A DNA stretch of 21,379 nucleotides, from positions 1-21,379 of IMG/VR virus record IMGVR_UViG_3300012954_000110; one strand, given 5' to 3'. The notes under the pieces are model-generated. The model worked only from the letters and a program-made list of their open reading frames with translations. It did no database searches and had not been told where the DNA came from. The translations under genes were made by a program, and so were the position numbers. This document shows positions 1 through 6,311 of the stretch, one piece after another; position 1 is the first letter of the stretch, and every line of letters starts with the position of its first letter. The stretch comes from a virus.

Positions 1-1
1 A

Positions 2-97
2 ACACTGATCAAACTCATTGATAGGGTGCGTATGCTGGACAATGACCTCATAAGACTACAGGCCAAGGTGAGAACAGTTAGCAAAAAGAAGAAGTAG
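2..97 (+). CDS. C-terminal end of a protein cut by the window edge
   Basis: An open frame enters from the left edge and ends at a TAG at 95-97, giving 31 residues. The visible tail is rich in Leu, Ile, Arg and Lys with hydrophobic residues at heptad-like spacing (RVRMLDNDLIRLQAKV) and finishes with KKKK, so it could be the end of a coiled coil. No family can be recognised from so little. The next gene starts 39 bases downstream. Confidence 0.5.
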   Translation, partial: TLIKLIDRVRMLDNDLIRLQAKVRTVSKKKK

Positions 98-100
98 TCT

Positions 101-129
101 TATAACTTCGCATCACAAAGGTTTAAATA
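101..129 (+). promoter_or_regulatory. Weak possible promoter elements before the 137 gene
   Basis: A TATAAC (101-106) lies 17 bases after a poor -35 (TTAGCA, 78-83). An octamer TTTAAATA (122-129) differs from the T4 late consensus TATAAATA at one base. A possible AAGG Shine-Dalgarno (118-121) is too far from the ATG at 137 to be convincing. These are by-eye matches in A+T-rich DNA. Confidence 0.2.
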
Positions 130-136
130 ATTTTAT

Positions 137-403
137 ATGAAATTCGTAATGGTAATGATAATATGCTTCGGCGCAGAGTGTGAAGCAGTATTTGATCCAG
201 CAACATACTTTGAAAGTTACGATACCTGCTATGCCACAGCCATGCAGACCACCCAGTATATGCAACAGATGTATCCGCAATCCTCTGGGGAGATACACTG
301 CTACAACGAGGAACAACTTCTTTTGTTCCAAGAGTGGATAAAAGATGGTAATCAACCCACACTATCGAGACCAGAACCAGAAGCATCAGGCATAGACGCC
401 TAG
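137..403 (+). CDS. Small Cys-containing protein with a hydrophobic N-terminus
   Basis: The protein has 88 residues and no function I can name. Its first 11 residues (MKFVMVMIICF) are hydrophobic after one Lys, like a short signal peptide or membrane anchor. The remainder is acidic and polar, with Cys at 10, 15, 31 and 55, a Tyr/Met/Gln-rich middle and a Pro-rich tail. The layout (hydrophobic start, spaced cysteines, FxSYxxC-like segment) resembles short hypothetical proteins common in marine T4-like phages. It could be exported to the periplasm, where the cysteines might pair; this is inference. The stop codon directly abuts the -35 element of the next gene's promoter. Confidence 0.6.
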   Translation: MKFVMVMIICFGAECEAVFDPATYFESYDTCYATAMQTTQYMQQMYPQSSGEIHCYNEEQLLLFQEWIKDGNQPTLSRPEPEASGIDA

Positions 404-431
404 TTGACATTTACCTAAATTGTAGTATAAT
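404..431 (+). promoter_or_regulatory. Sigma-70 promoter for the exonuclease gene, leaderless type
   Basis: A perfect -35 TTGACA (404-409), a 16-base spacer and a perfect -10 TATAAT (426-431) lie just upstream of the ATG at 438. Only six bases (agtgct) separate the -10 from the start codon, so the usual transcription start would fall on or next to the A of ATG. There is no Shine-Dalgarno. The same geometry recurs at 2671, 3096, 18218 and 20284. Confidence 0.85.
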
Positions 432-437
432 AGTGCT

Positions 438-977
438 ATGATTCATGCGATGATAGATCTGGAAACACTTTCCACCAACCCCAATGCCACTATACTGACT
501 GTTGGTGGTGTCAAGTTCGATCCTTACACAACCGTTGAACCCGCACAAGGAATGTACTTCCGTGTGGATGTGGATTCTCAGACGGAAATGGGCAGAGACG
601 TGATGCAGGACACACTGGACTGGTGGGGCAAACAGGATCCAGAGATAATGGAAGAAGCACTCGGAGACAAGGACAGGATTTCCCTGGATCAAATGATAAA
701 GACCATCAACAAGTGGTCCGTGGGAGTTGACGTTTTCTGGTGCCAAGGACCTTTGTTCGATTATGCCATACTTCAGAACCTATACACGCAACTGGGACAC
801 CCACAACCATGGCAGTACTGGCAGATAAGGGATTCGAGGACACTGTTCAGTCTGGTGCCACGTGATCCTAATGAGAAGAGAACTGGTCTGCACAATGCCT
901 TAGAAGATTGTTATTTCCAGGCCAAAAAAGTACAACGGGTGTACAAACAGTTGGGAATAAAAAATGGCAGATATTAA
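438..977 (+). CDS. DEDDh-type 3'-5' exonuclease (Rv2179c/DexA-like)
   Basis: The protein has 179 residues and should remove nucleotides from 3' ends of RNA or DNA with two metal ions. The exonuclease motifs are visible: DLE (D7, E9), D108 in GPLFDYAIL, and HNALED (H152, D157), which gives a DEDDh set. The segment DTLDWWGKQDPEIMEEAL and RDSRTL (131-136) are typical of the Rv2179c-like/RecE-side branch, the group of T4 exonuclease A (DexA). The length fits a single catalytic domain. It is the first gene of a tight group (14-base overlap with the next gene) behind a strong early-type promoter. A role in degrading host nucleic acid or in repair is likely. Whether RNA or DNA is the substrate cannot be told from sequence. 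Confidence 0.88.
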   Translation: MIHAMIDLETLSTNPNATILTVGGVKFDPYTTVEPAQGMYFRVDVDSQTEMGRDVMQDTLDWWGKQDPEIMEEALGDKDRISLDQMIKTINKWSVGVDVFWCQGPLFDYAILQNLYTQLGHPQPWQYWQIRDSRTLFSLVPRDPNEKRTGLHNALEDCYFQAKKVQRVYKQLGIKNGRY

Positions 978-1323
978 GTGGTACGACATCAGCGACCTTT
1001 ACACAATTAAAGATTACAAGATCACACACAAGAAAGATCCTGCTACAAAATGGATCAGACTGCCCTGTGTGTACAAGATAAAAATCAACGATGCGATAGT
1101 GGAGGTTGGTAGATCCGACACCTGCAAGAAACACGGTGGTGCGGAAAAGGTCAGGAAAGCGATCGTCAATCTCTTGAACGTGTTGGATCACAACAAGAGT
1201 GTCACGAAAACCAAAAGATGGGAACAAATCAGGTTGCAACACAAACCAAATAGTAGTAACATTAAGATAGGAATAATAAAAACCAATGCCATCAAAAAAA
1301 CCTATCTACAAGAAAGCCTTTGA
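964..1323 (+). CDS. Basic hypothetical protein
   Basis: The protein has 119 residues and is very Lys-rich. It overlaps the exonuclease gene by 14 bases and the HIT gene by 38, so it is probably translated with them. A GGGA just upstream could serve as a weak ribosome site. The middle contains VYKIKIN and, about ten residues on, VEVGRSDTCKKHGG followed by a helix-like stretch. This faintly recalls the N-terminal half of GIY-YIG nucleases, but the key GIY/YIG residues are not clearly there, so I make no functional claim. The high charge suggests nucleic-acid contact. The C-terminal 13 residues lie in the overlap with the HIT gene. Confidence 0.6.
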   Translation: MADIKWYDISDLYTIKDYKITHKKDPATKWIRLPCVYKIKINDAIVEVGRSDTCKKHGGAEKVRKAIVNLLNVLDHNKSVTKTKRWEQIRLQHKPNSSNIKIGIIKTNAIKKTYLQESL

Positions 1324-1687
1324 GACCATAGACCGATACGAGGAAAGCACCTGGTTGGGCAACGACACACCCATATTTGAGAACAAGCACACAGCAGTAT
1401 TCAAAGACAAATATCCATGCACCGCCGGACACACACTTTTCATACCAAAGGAGGATGATCCGGTATTCATAGGAGAGTCATACAAACTGGCCTACTACTG
1501 TGGCAAGGAATGGATCAAGGAAGGCAAGATGAAAGGATTCAACGTGGGCATGAACATAGGTCTATGTGCAGGACAAACTATCATGTGGCCACACATACAC
1601 TTCATACCCAGGCACGACGGTGACGCAGACCACAAGGGCGGACTAAGACACGCACACCCAGGAGCAGACCACAAGCAATATTACTAA
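1286..1687 (+). CDS. HIT-family nucleotide hydrolase/transferase-like protein
   Basis: The protein has 133 residues, the usual size of a single histidine-triad domain. HIT proteins hydrolyse or transfer nucleotides through a covalent nucleotidyl-histidine intermediate. The core GQTIMWPHIHFIPR (96-109) aligns with the usual GQTVxHxHxHxIPR. H103 (the nucleophile position) and H105 are kept, but the first triad His is W101. Other HIT features are GHTLFIPK (48-55) and NVGMNIG (86-92). The tail GGLRHAHPG matches the common GGVR end of the family. The last base of the TAA stop is the first base of the next ATG. Substrate unknown; an ApnA or nucleoside-phosphoramidate type of substrate is a family-level guess. 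Confidence 0.85.
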   Translation: MPSKKPIYKKAFETIDRYEESTWLGNDTPIFENKHTAVFKDKYPCTAGHTLFIPKEDDPVFIGESYKLAYYCGKEWIKEGKMKGFNVGMNIGLCAGQTIMWPHIHFIPRHDGDADHKGGLRHAHPGADHKQYY

Positions 1688-1968
1688 TGAAGAAAACAAT
1701 AAAAAGAAAAAAGAAAGTCAGCAGGAAAATAAGACCTATGCCCATATACACCTCTCCAGATGGTGGCGAAACTGTGTACGAGCAGATTGGTAATGGTGAA
1801 CGCAGACTGATAGAAAAATCACAGAAAGCCAAGGACAACGAAACCGCATATGAGGAGTTGGAAATGGTAGGAACAGAGGCCATAGAGTTGAGGCGACAAC
1901 ATCCAACTCTGCAGAAAGCATGGGATCAATACCGCACCGTGTGGCATTTAATCAACGATAATGAGTGA
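1687..1968 (+). CDS. Hypothetical protein with basic N-terminus
   Basis: The protein has 93 residues. It begins with a cluster of Lys/Arg (KKTIKRKKKVSRKIRP), followed by a short beta-like part (PIYTSPDGGETVYEQIG) and then an acidic, probably helical second half. The start ATG overlaps the stop of the HIT gene (TAATG), which implies translational coupling. I do not recognise a family. The basic head followed by an acidic helix suggests binding to nucleic acid or to another phage protein, but that is only composition-based. Confidence 0.65.
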   Translation: MKKTIKRKKKVSRKIRPMPIYTSPDGGETVYEQIGNGERRLIEKSQKAKDNETAYEELEMVGTEAIELRRQHPTLQKAWDQYRTVWHLINDNE

Positions 1969-2049
1969 TATGTACAACTACTCCAGACCAACCTTTACCA
2001 TGCGTATATGTGCATCTGTGTGCGTTTAAAGGGGTGATTAAATAGCATT
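1969..2049 (+). promoter_or_regulatory. 81-base gap with a weak late-promoter-like octamer
   Basis: This is the longest gene-free stretch of the window. It contains an ATTAAATA octamer (2037-2044), a weak match to the T4 late motif, ending five bases before the ATG at 2050. A run GGGG (2031-2034) could act as a poor ribosome site. A 22-codon reading frame starts at an ATG at 1961 and ends at 2029, but nothing supports it as a gene. No -35 box or terminator hairpin is visible. Confidence 0.25.
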
Positions 2050-2685
2050 ATGACCAAGTATGTTAGTATAATAGGCAACGGTGAAAGCAGGCGAGGATTT
2101 GACGTTTCTCCTCTGAAGATGTTCAGCACGGTAATTGGATGTAATGCCATATACAGAGACTTCGTTACAGAATACCTGGTATGTGCAGACAAGCATATGT
2201 GCCAACAGGCGGTCAACGCCGTTGGTAAAGGAACCACAATATACACCAGAGAAAATTGGGCAGGTCAATTCGCCAATTGGTCCAATGTAAAAACATTACC
2301 AGGACTACCTTACGCAGGAGACAAGAGACAGGACGATACATTCCACTGGGGTACAGGTCCACACGCCGGCAACGTTGCGTTGAGTTTTAAACCAAAGGCC
2401 ATATTCATGTTGGGTTTCGACCTGCATCCTTTGGAAAAGGACAAGATCAACAACATGTACACAGGTTCTGAAGGATACAAATACATCAAGAGGCCAGTTG
2501 ATCCCAGTTACTGGATATACCAATTCCAGAAGTTAATGGGTTACTCAGATCCAGACACAAGATGGATAGTGGTAAATCATGATCGTTGGGAGATGCCCAA
2601 GGAATGGAAGGCACAGGCGAACGTGTTCCAAGAGACCTATGACGGCATGGCCAAGTTCATCAACAGGCAGTTGACAAAGAAGTAA
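2050..2685 (+). CDS. 'GNGESR' Rossmann-like protein, glycosyltransferase-like (paralogue 1)
   Basis: The protein has 211 residues. It opens with a Rossmann-type strand-turn, IIGNGESR (7-14), followed by IGCNAIYRD (29-37). Later comes GTGPHAGNVAL and, after a hydrophobic strand, MLGFDL. This order (GNGxS, xxxNA, small-residue helix, GFD) resembles the sialyltransferase/MAF (DUF115)-like proteins that bind nucleotide sugars, so a sugar-transfer role is possible but unproven. The same signature occurs in the gene at 6647, so the two are paralogues. The last 16 bases of the frame contain the -35 box of the next gene's promoter. Confidence 0.6.
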   Translation: MTKYVSIIGNGESRRGFDVSPLKMFSTVIGCNAIYRDFVTEYLVCADKHMCQQAVNAVGKGTTIYTRENWAGQFANWSNVKTLPGLPYAGDKRQDDTFHWGTGPHAGNVALSFKPKAIFMLGFDLHPLEKDKINNMYTGSEGYKYIKRPVDPSYWIYQFQKLMGYSDPDTRWIVVNHDRWEMPKEWKAQANVFQETYDGMAKFINRQLTKK

Positions 2686-2698
2686 TCTCATATAAAAT
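2671..2698 (+). promoter_or_regulatory. Sigma-70 promoter for the MBD4-like gene, leaderless type
   Basis: A perfect -35 TTGACA (2671-2676) lies inside the end of the upstream gene. A 16-base spacer leads to the -10 TAAAAT (2693-2698, five of six consensus bases), followed by six bases (tacagt) and the ATG at 2705. No Shine-Dalgarno is present. The geometry is the same as at 404 and 3096. Confidence 0.75.
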
Positions 2699-2704
2699 TA
2701 CAGT

Positions 2705-3115
2705 ATGATCAAACCTATGGCCGATGACCTGATGGTGCAACAACAACTGAAGGCACCCCACAAGAGATGGAAACACATGGTGGCCGTGATGTGCCTTAAC
2801 CTCACATACAGGAAACATGTCAAAATAATCTTACCAAAACTCTTCGCACGTTATCCCAGTCCTGAGGCGTACCTGCGTGGTAGATTGAAAACCCAACAGC
2901 AGATGTTGAAGCCTCTGGGTATGTGGGAAGTTAGATCTAGAAGGATACGTAAGATGACTGAACAGTACCTATCCTGGGACAGGAAAGAAGCCAGTGACCT
3001 ACATGGCATAGGCAAGTATGGATCAGACAGTTACCAGATATTTTTCTACAACAACATACCACCCAACGTTCAGGACAAAGAGTTGAAGAAATACATTGAC
3101 AAACTTGTAGGATAG
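2705..3115 (+). CDS. MBD4-type HhH-GPD DNA glycosylase domain protein
   Basis: The protein has 136 residues, matching just the catalytic domain of vertebrate/plant MBD4, which removes thymine or uracil from G mismatches. The helix-hairpin-helix LHGIGKYGSDSYQIF (99-113) is almost the MBD4 sequence. It is followed by QDKELKKYID (123-132), in which D124 lines up with the catalytic Asp of MBD4. Upstream, MCLNLTYRK (29-37), FARYPSP (47-53) and MLKPLGMWEVRSRRI (67-81) match MBD4 in order. In the first of these, a Leu (L33) replaces the Arg found in MBD4's LNRT loop. No Fe-S cysteines are present, as in MBD4. It has its own promoter and probably acts as a monofunctional base-excision enzyme. The substrate base is uncertain because of the loop change. 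Confidence 0.85.
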   Translation: MIKPMADDLMVQQQLKAPHKRWKHMVAVMCLNLTYRKHVKIILPKLFARYPSPEAYLRGRLKTQQQMLKPLGMWEVRSRRIRKMTEQYLSWDRKEASDLHGIGKYGSDSYQIFFYNNIPPNVQDKELKKYIDKLVG

Positions 3116-3123
3116 TTTATAAT
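3096..3123 (+). promoter_or_regulatory. Sigma-70 promoter for the Sm-like gene, leaderless type
   Basis: A perfect TTGACA (3096-3101), a 16-base spacer and a perfect TATAAT (3118-3123) are followed by six bases (aaggat) and the ATG at 3130. The AAGGA in that gap ends one base before the ATG, too close to act as a normal Shine-Dalgarno. The -35 lies in the last codons of the glycosylase gene. Confidence 0.85.
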
Positions 3124-3129
3124 AAGGAT

Positions 3130-3435
3130 ATGTTTGATAAAATAAAAGATGGAGATCTAGTAACTCTTAAATTGGCTTCAGGGGAAGAAGTCATTGGAAA
3201 ATTCACAGGCAAGGCTGACACATACATCAGTATAGAGAAGGCACTTGTATTGATGCAGGGTCCACAAGGACTGGCATTTGGTACATTTTTCTCCACTGCC
3301 AAACAAGACGAACCTTTCAACATTGCCACAGACAAGTTGACTTCGATCGCACACATCAATGACAAGATAGCGGAAGAGTACAAAAGAGTCTTCAGCAAGA
3401 TTGAAGTTCCTGCAAAACCAAAGATCATAACGTAA
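3130..3435 (+). CDS. Small Sm/LSm-like (Hfq-fold-like) protein
   Basis: The protein has 101 residues. Residues 8-42 read as an Sm1-type sheet: GDLVTLKLASGEEVIGKF, then ADTYISIEKALVLM, i.e. three to four strands with the Gly/Glu turn typical of Sm-like proteins. A second beta-rich half (LAFGTFF, DKLTSIAHI) and a short helical tail follow. Sm-like folds form rings that bind RNA, but many phage members are untested, and I see no specific RNA-binding residues. It has its own strong promoter, and its stop codon overlaps the next start (TAATG). Fold assignment is moderate; function is inference. Confidence 0.65.
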   Translation: MFDKIKDGDLVTLKLASGEEVIGKFTGKADTYISIEKALVLMQGPQGLAFGTFFSTAKQDEPFNIATDKLTSIAHINDKIAEEYKRVFSKIEVPAKPKIIT

Positions 3436-3689
3436 TGGCACACTTCGACAAACACTCAACGAGCATCAAGGCACTAGTTGACGTGTCAGAGGCCATGCTG
3501 AACGCAATGGAGGAACACGGTATAGATCCAGAGACGGTTTCCCAGAGGAATGAGTTCACTGTGATGATACACTTTCTTAAGAGCATCATCGATGGAGAAT
3601 TAAATATACCAAATGAACTTACGGATCGAATCAGAGACACGGCGTTCCAAATGGATCTAGATCAGAAGTTGAACAAGAAACTCAACTGA
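3435..3689 (+). CDS. Small acidic helical hypothetical protein
   Basis: The protein has 84 residues and looks mostly alpha-helical (DVSEAMLNAMEEHGIDPE, FLKSIIDGELNIPNE, LDQKLNKKLN). The start ATG overlaps the stop of the Sm-like gene by one base, so the pair is probably made together. I do not recognise a family. Its position as the second gene behind the strong 3096 promoter suggests early expression alongside the Sm-like protein, perhaps as its partner. Confidence 0.65.
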   Translation: MAHFDKHSTSIKALVDVSEAMLNAMEEHGIDPETVSQRNEFTVMIHFLKSIIDGELNIPNELTDRIRDTAFQMDLDQKLNKKLN

Positions 3690-3758
3690 TGATCAAGAGG
3701 ACTCAAAGACTTTCATCCCTCTATAAAAATTCTGCAAGTCATCAAAAAAGGAGAAAAG
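3690..3758 (+). promoter_or_regulatory. 69-base gap with Shine-Dalgarno for the QueD-like gene
   Basis: The gap contains a clear AAAGGAG ribosome site just before the ATG at 3759. A weak inverted repeat (AGAGG 3696-3700 with CCTCT 3718-3722) lies upstream, with no T-run after it, so it is not a convincing terminator. A TATAAA (3722-3727) lacks a good -35. Confidence 0.4.
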
Positions 3759-4208
3759 ATGACTTACTACTCAACTAAAACATACGGACACAACATAGGA
3801 CTGGCCTGTGTGTTCAGACAACCCAACGCAGATCACTCTCACTGCCATCTATTACATGGATACAGTCTTGCGTTCAAATTTACATTTGGATGTAATGAAC
3901 TGGACAATAAAAACTGGGCAGTTGACTTTGGTGGACTGAAACCCTTGAAGGCATGGCTTGAAGACAAGTTTGATCATAAACTGGCTTTGGACAAAAATGA
4001 TCCACAGTTGGAGAGATTAAAAGAACTTGAGAAGCATGATCTTGCCGAAGTGAGAATATTCGATGGTGTGGGTGCTGAAATGTTCGCCAAACACGCATTT
4101 GATTTTGCAGATAAACTGATCAGAGAGAAAACGGATGACAGGTGTTTTGTGGAAAGTGTTGAATGTATGGAACACGGAGCAAACAGTGCCATCTATTCTA
4201 GAGGATAA
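3759..4208 (+). CDS. queD: 6-pyruvoyl-tetrahydropterin/6-carboxy-tetrahydropterin synthase-like (QueD family)
   Basis: The protein has 149 residues, the family's usual size. QueD makes 6-carboxytetrahydropterin, the first committed intermediate to 7-deazaguanine (queuosine/preQ0-type) compounds; the related PTPS makes pterin cofactors. Family signs are HLLHGYSL (30-37), DFGGLKPLK (56-64) followed by DHK (72-74), GAEMFA (105-110, equivalent to PTAENFA) and VECMEHGANSAIY near the end. The zinc site is altered: the usual HGH is H33-G-Y35 and the early FxxxH is not obvious, while extra His at 26, 28 and 30 and C29 could substitute. A strong Shine-Dalgarno precedes it. It could supply a base-modification pathway or host queuosine synthesis, but no other pathway gene is in the window. 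Confidence 0.82.
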   Translation: MTYYSTKTYGHNIGLACVFRQPNADHSHCHLLHGYSLAFKFTFGCNELDNKNWAVDFGGLKPLKAWLEDKFDHKLALDKNDPQLERLKELEKHDLAEVRIFDGVGAEMFAKHAFDFADKLIREKTDDRCFVESVECMEHGANSAIYSRG

Positions 4209-5313
4209 AATATTAATAGAATACGATCACAAACTTGTCAAAGTTGACGTATATGGTACCCCATTAGGCAAAAGATTTATAGAAGCACTAAAGGACAATC
4301 TTCTTAAAAAAAGAATACTTGAGAAGAACTTCTGTTTCCTTGGCTGGGCAGACTCAAAAAGAGATTTAAATTTCCTTTGTCACGAGTTGAACAAAAGCAT
4401 ACAGCAAATAAATTCTTTCAAGTTTAGCCCGCCTTATGAAAGGCTCGATCCTTTCGTTGCGGATGATTTCCAATACAGTTCCAGACTACCCATTGGCAAA
4501 GCAATAGACGGTGACGTTAAGAAGACACCTGGACTGAGGTTGAAACACGAGGCATGTAATCTACTTCACAGATATTTCGAGGACCTGCAAGGAACGGCAT
4601 GGAAACTTTCTGAGTTTTACAAACAGGCAGACCATGAAACAAAGTATGCCATAAGACAACTGAATAACATATGCCACGAAATAGAAAGTTGGGTTGAAGC
4701 ATACAGGAAAAAGTTTATTGAACCTGAATGGATAAGACCCTCACAGATAACCACGTTCCTCAACGCACCGAGATATGACTTACACGAAGAAGATTATGAC
4801 TTATTCAAACAGAACAGGTACGACAGAGAGTTGGGTGGTGTGTACCTACACTGGTCACAGGTGGGCAAAACTTTGTATGAAGTTTACAGAGACGAACACG
4901 CACCTAAGATGACAGACGCACTGTGTTCAGCAATAAATCACCAAAAATACTACTCGGGAGAATTTGACATTGAGTGGGGTGACACAATCACTGAACAGAC
5001 ACATGATTTCAAAAAAGAAGAAATGGACGGATACAGAGCATGGCTCAAGGAAAACAACTATGATTGGGAAGATCCAAAACTTTCTCTCGGTTATATCAAG
5101 ATAGGACAGGTAGATTTGGCCACGTCTTTTCAAAATCGTCCGTTCCTTGGGATATACGACGTGATGAAAGATAATTTAAATATAAAGAACATCACTATCA
5201 GAGGAAAAGAAACTTTTGAAAATGATTTTTCTTACACACTGGACAGTAAGGACTGGAAACAGATACAGATGGAAGGACTGAAAAGGGGATATGAATCACG
5301 TAGTGTGCGTTAA
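4186..5313 (+). CDS. Large hypothetical protein
   Basis: The frame continues upstream to an ATG at 4135, but that would overlap the QueD-like gene by 74 bases. A GTG at 4186 has a GGAG six bases before it and gives 375 residues beginning near ILIEYDHKLVKVDVYGTPLG, which reads like a natural N-terminal strand. The protein is soluble, rich in aromatic and charged residues, with probable helices (HEACNLLHRYFEDLQGTAW, IRQLNNICHEIESWVEAY) and a second part containing WGDTITEQTHDF and YIKIGQVDLA. I do not recognise a fold or catalytic motif. It sits between the QueD-like gene and the glycosyltransferase and overlaps the latter by 23 bases, so it belongs to the same transcription unit. The start is uncertain. 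Confidence 0.65.
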   Translation: MPSILEDKILIEYDHKLVKVDVYGTPLGKRFIEALKDNLLKKRILEKNFCFLGWADSKRDLNFLCHELNKSIQQINSFKFSPPYERLDPFVADDFQYSSRLPIGKAIDGDVKKTPGLRLKHEACNLLHRYFEDLQGTAWKLSEFYKQADHETKYAIRQLNNICHEIESWVEAYRKKFIEPEWIRPSQITTFLNAPRYDLHEEDYDLFKQNRYDRELGGVYLHWSQVGKTLYEVYRDEHAPKMTDALCSAINHQKYYSGEFDIEWGDTITEQTHDFKKEEMDGYRAWLKENNYDWEDPKLSLGYIKIGQVDLATSFQNRPFLGIYDVMKDNLNIKNITIRGKETFENDFSYTLDSKDWKQIQMEGLKRGYESRSVR

Positions 5314-5989
5314 GTGGGGCAACAAGTATGTTTCGCAGTACGCCAATGTACTAAACAACATGGTCAAGAGACACACCACAGTGCCTATTCAGTTCCATTG
5401 TCTCACAGACGACCCTAGTGGACTTGATCCAGAAATAAATGTTATCAAACTACCAAACGATCCATGGATCAAATCATGGTGGAGCAAACTATGGATGTTC
5501 GCACCAGAGATGCCACTTGAAGGAAATATACTGTTCTTTGATCTTGATGTTGTCATATTCGAAAACATAGACCAGTTGTTCACTCATAATCCTGGCAAGT
5601 TCATGATAATAAGAGACTTCAACAGATGCAGGGTAAAGGACTGGAAACTGTCCAACTCCAGTTGTATGCGTTGGCAATCAGGCACGATGAACTACCTGTG
5701 GAACGAATTCAAAAGCAGATCGGCAGAGATAATGCAACAGAATCATGGAGACCAAGATTGGATAACAAAGAGGGCCAAGAATGATATCAACTGGTGGCCT
5801 GATGAGTGGATAAGATCGTACAAGTGGGAGATGGTAGGCCTGAGAGATACCAAACTGCTAACCAAGGAAGGCAAGAAATGGTTCAGGACACCGGCCAAGA
5901 TAGAGAAGGACAACAAGGTGGCAGTTTTCCATGGCTCGCCCAACCCCATGGAATGTGCAGACAAGTTTGTGGAGGACAACTGGAAATGA
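5291..5989 (+). CDS. Glycosyltransferase, GT8-like (DxD)
   Basis: The protein has 232 residues. The fold signature is that of a GT-A enzyme using a nucleotide sugar and a metal: an N-terminal strand MNHVVCVKWG, then a hydrophobic strand ending in the DxD motif ILFFDLDVVIF (D84, D86), and near the C-terminus FHGSPNP (213-219), the position where GT8-type enzymes carry a metal-binding His (HGxxKP). GDQDW (about 153-157) is also usual for the family. The gene overlaps its neighbours on both sides (23 and 4 bases). It could decorate the virion or host surface. Donor and acceptor cannot be read from sequence. Confidence 0.82.
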   Translation: MNHVVCVKWGNKYVSQYANVLNNMVKRHTTVPIQFHCLTDDPSGLDPEINVIKLPNDPWIKSWWSKLWMFAPEMPLEGNILFFDLDVVIFENIDQLFTHNPGKFMIIRDFNRCRVKDWKLSNSSCMRWQSGTMNYLWNEFKSRSAEIMQQNHGDQDWITKRAKNDINWWPDEWIRSYKWEMVGLRDTKLLTKEGKKWFRTPAKIEKDNKVAVFHGSPNPMECADKFVEDNWK

Positions 5990-6303
5990 AAAGTTTTGGC
6001 AAAGTGGATGTGAAAAGGATCAAACCTGAACTGTCGGACATACCCGAGGACTGCGGCTATGAGAAAAAGTTCCGTTTCAACATAGACATGAACTCTAACG
6101 GCATAATGGGCGAATGCATAGAGTGGTGCCAAGAGAACTGTGAAGGCAAATGGGGTTGGTGGTTTGAAAATGCCAATCGTATAGAGAATCCAAAGACACA
6201 CTGGGAGGATCAAGACAGTTACATGAGTTTCCAATACAAGAGAGATGCCACACGCTTCTGGCTGGCAATAGGTTTGAAAAACATGGGAGATAGAAGTAGA
6301 TAA
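5986..6303 (+). CDS. Hypothetical Trp/Cys-rich protein
   Basis: The ATG at 5986 overlaps the stop of the glycosyltransferase gene (ATGA), giving 105 residues. The frame stays open further upstream to 5806, but that part lies inside the glycosyltransferase. The protein is rich in Trp, Cys and acidic residues (ECIEWCQENCEGKWGWWFEN) and ends in a helix-like RFWLAIGLKN. No domain is recognised. The coupling suggests it is made with the glycosyltransferase. Confidence 0.65.
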   Translation: MKSFGKVDVKRIKPELSDIPEDCGYEKKFRFNIDMNSNGIMGECIEWCQENCEGKWGWWFENANRIENPKTHWEDQDSYMSFQYKRDATRFWLAIGLKNMGDRSR

Positions 6304-6311
6304 TTAATAGT

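Noticed and set aside
964-1323. GIY-YIG nuclease identity for the basic protein
   Set aside because: Only a loose resemblance (VYKI, VEVGRS); the defining GIY and YIG residues are not present.
1961-2029. 22-codon frame overlapping the end of the 1687 gene
   Set aside because: Very short, no good ribosome site, ordinary composition; no evidence that it is translated.
5806-5985. Upstream extension of the 5986 gene's frame
   Set aside because: Lies wholly within the glycosyltransferase gene; the ATGA overlap at 5986 is the natural start.
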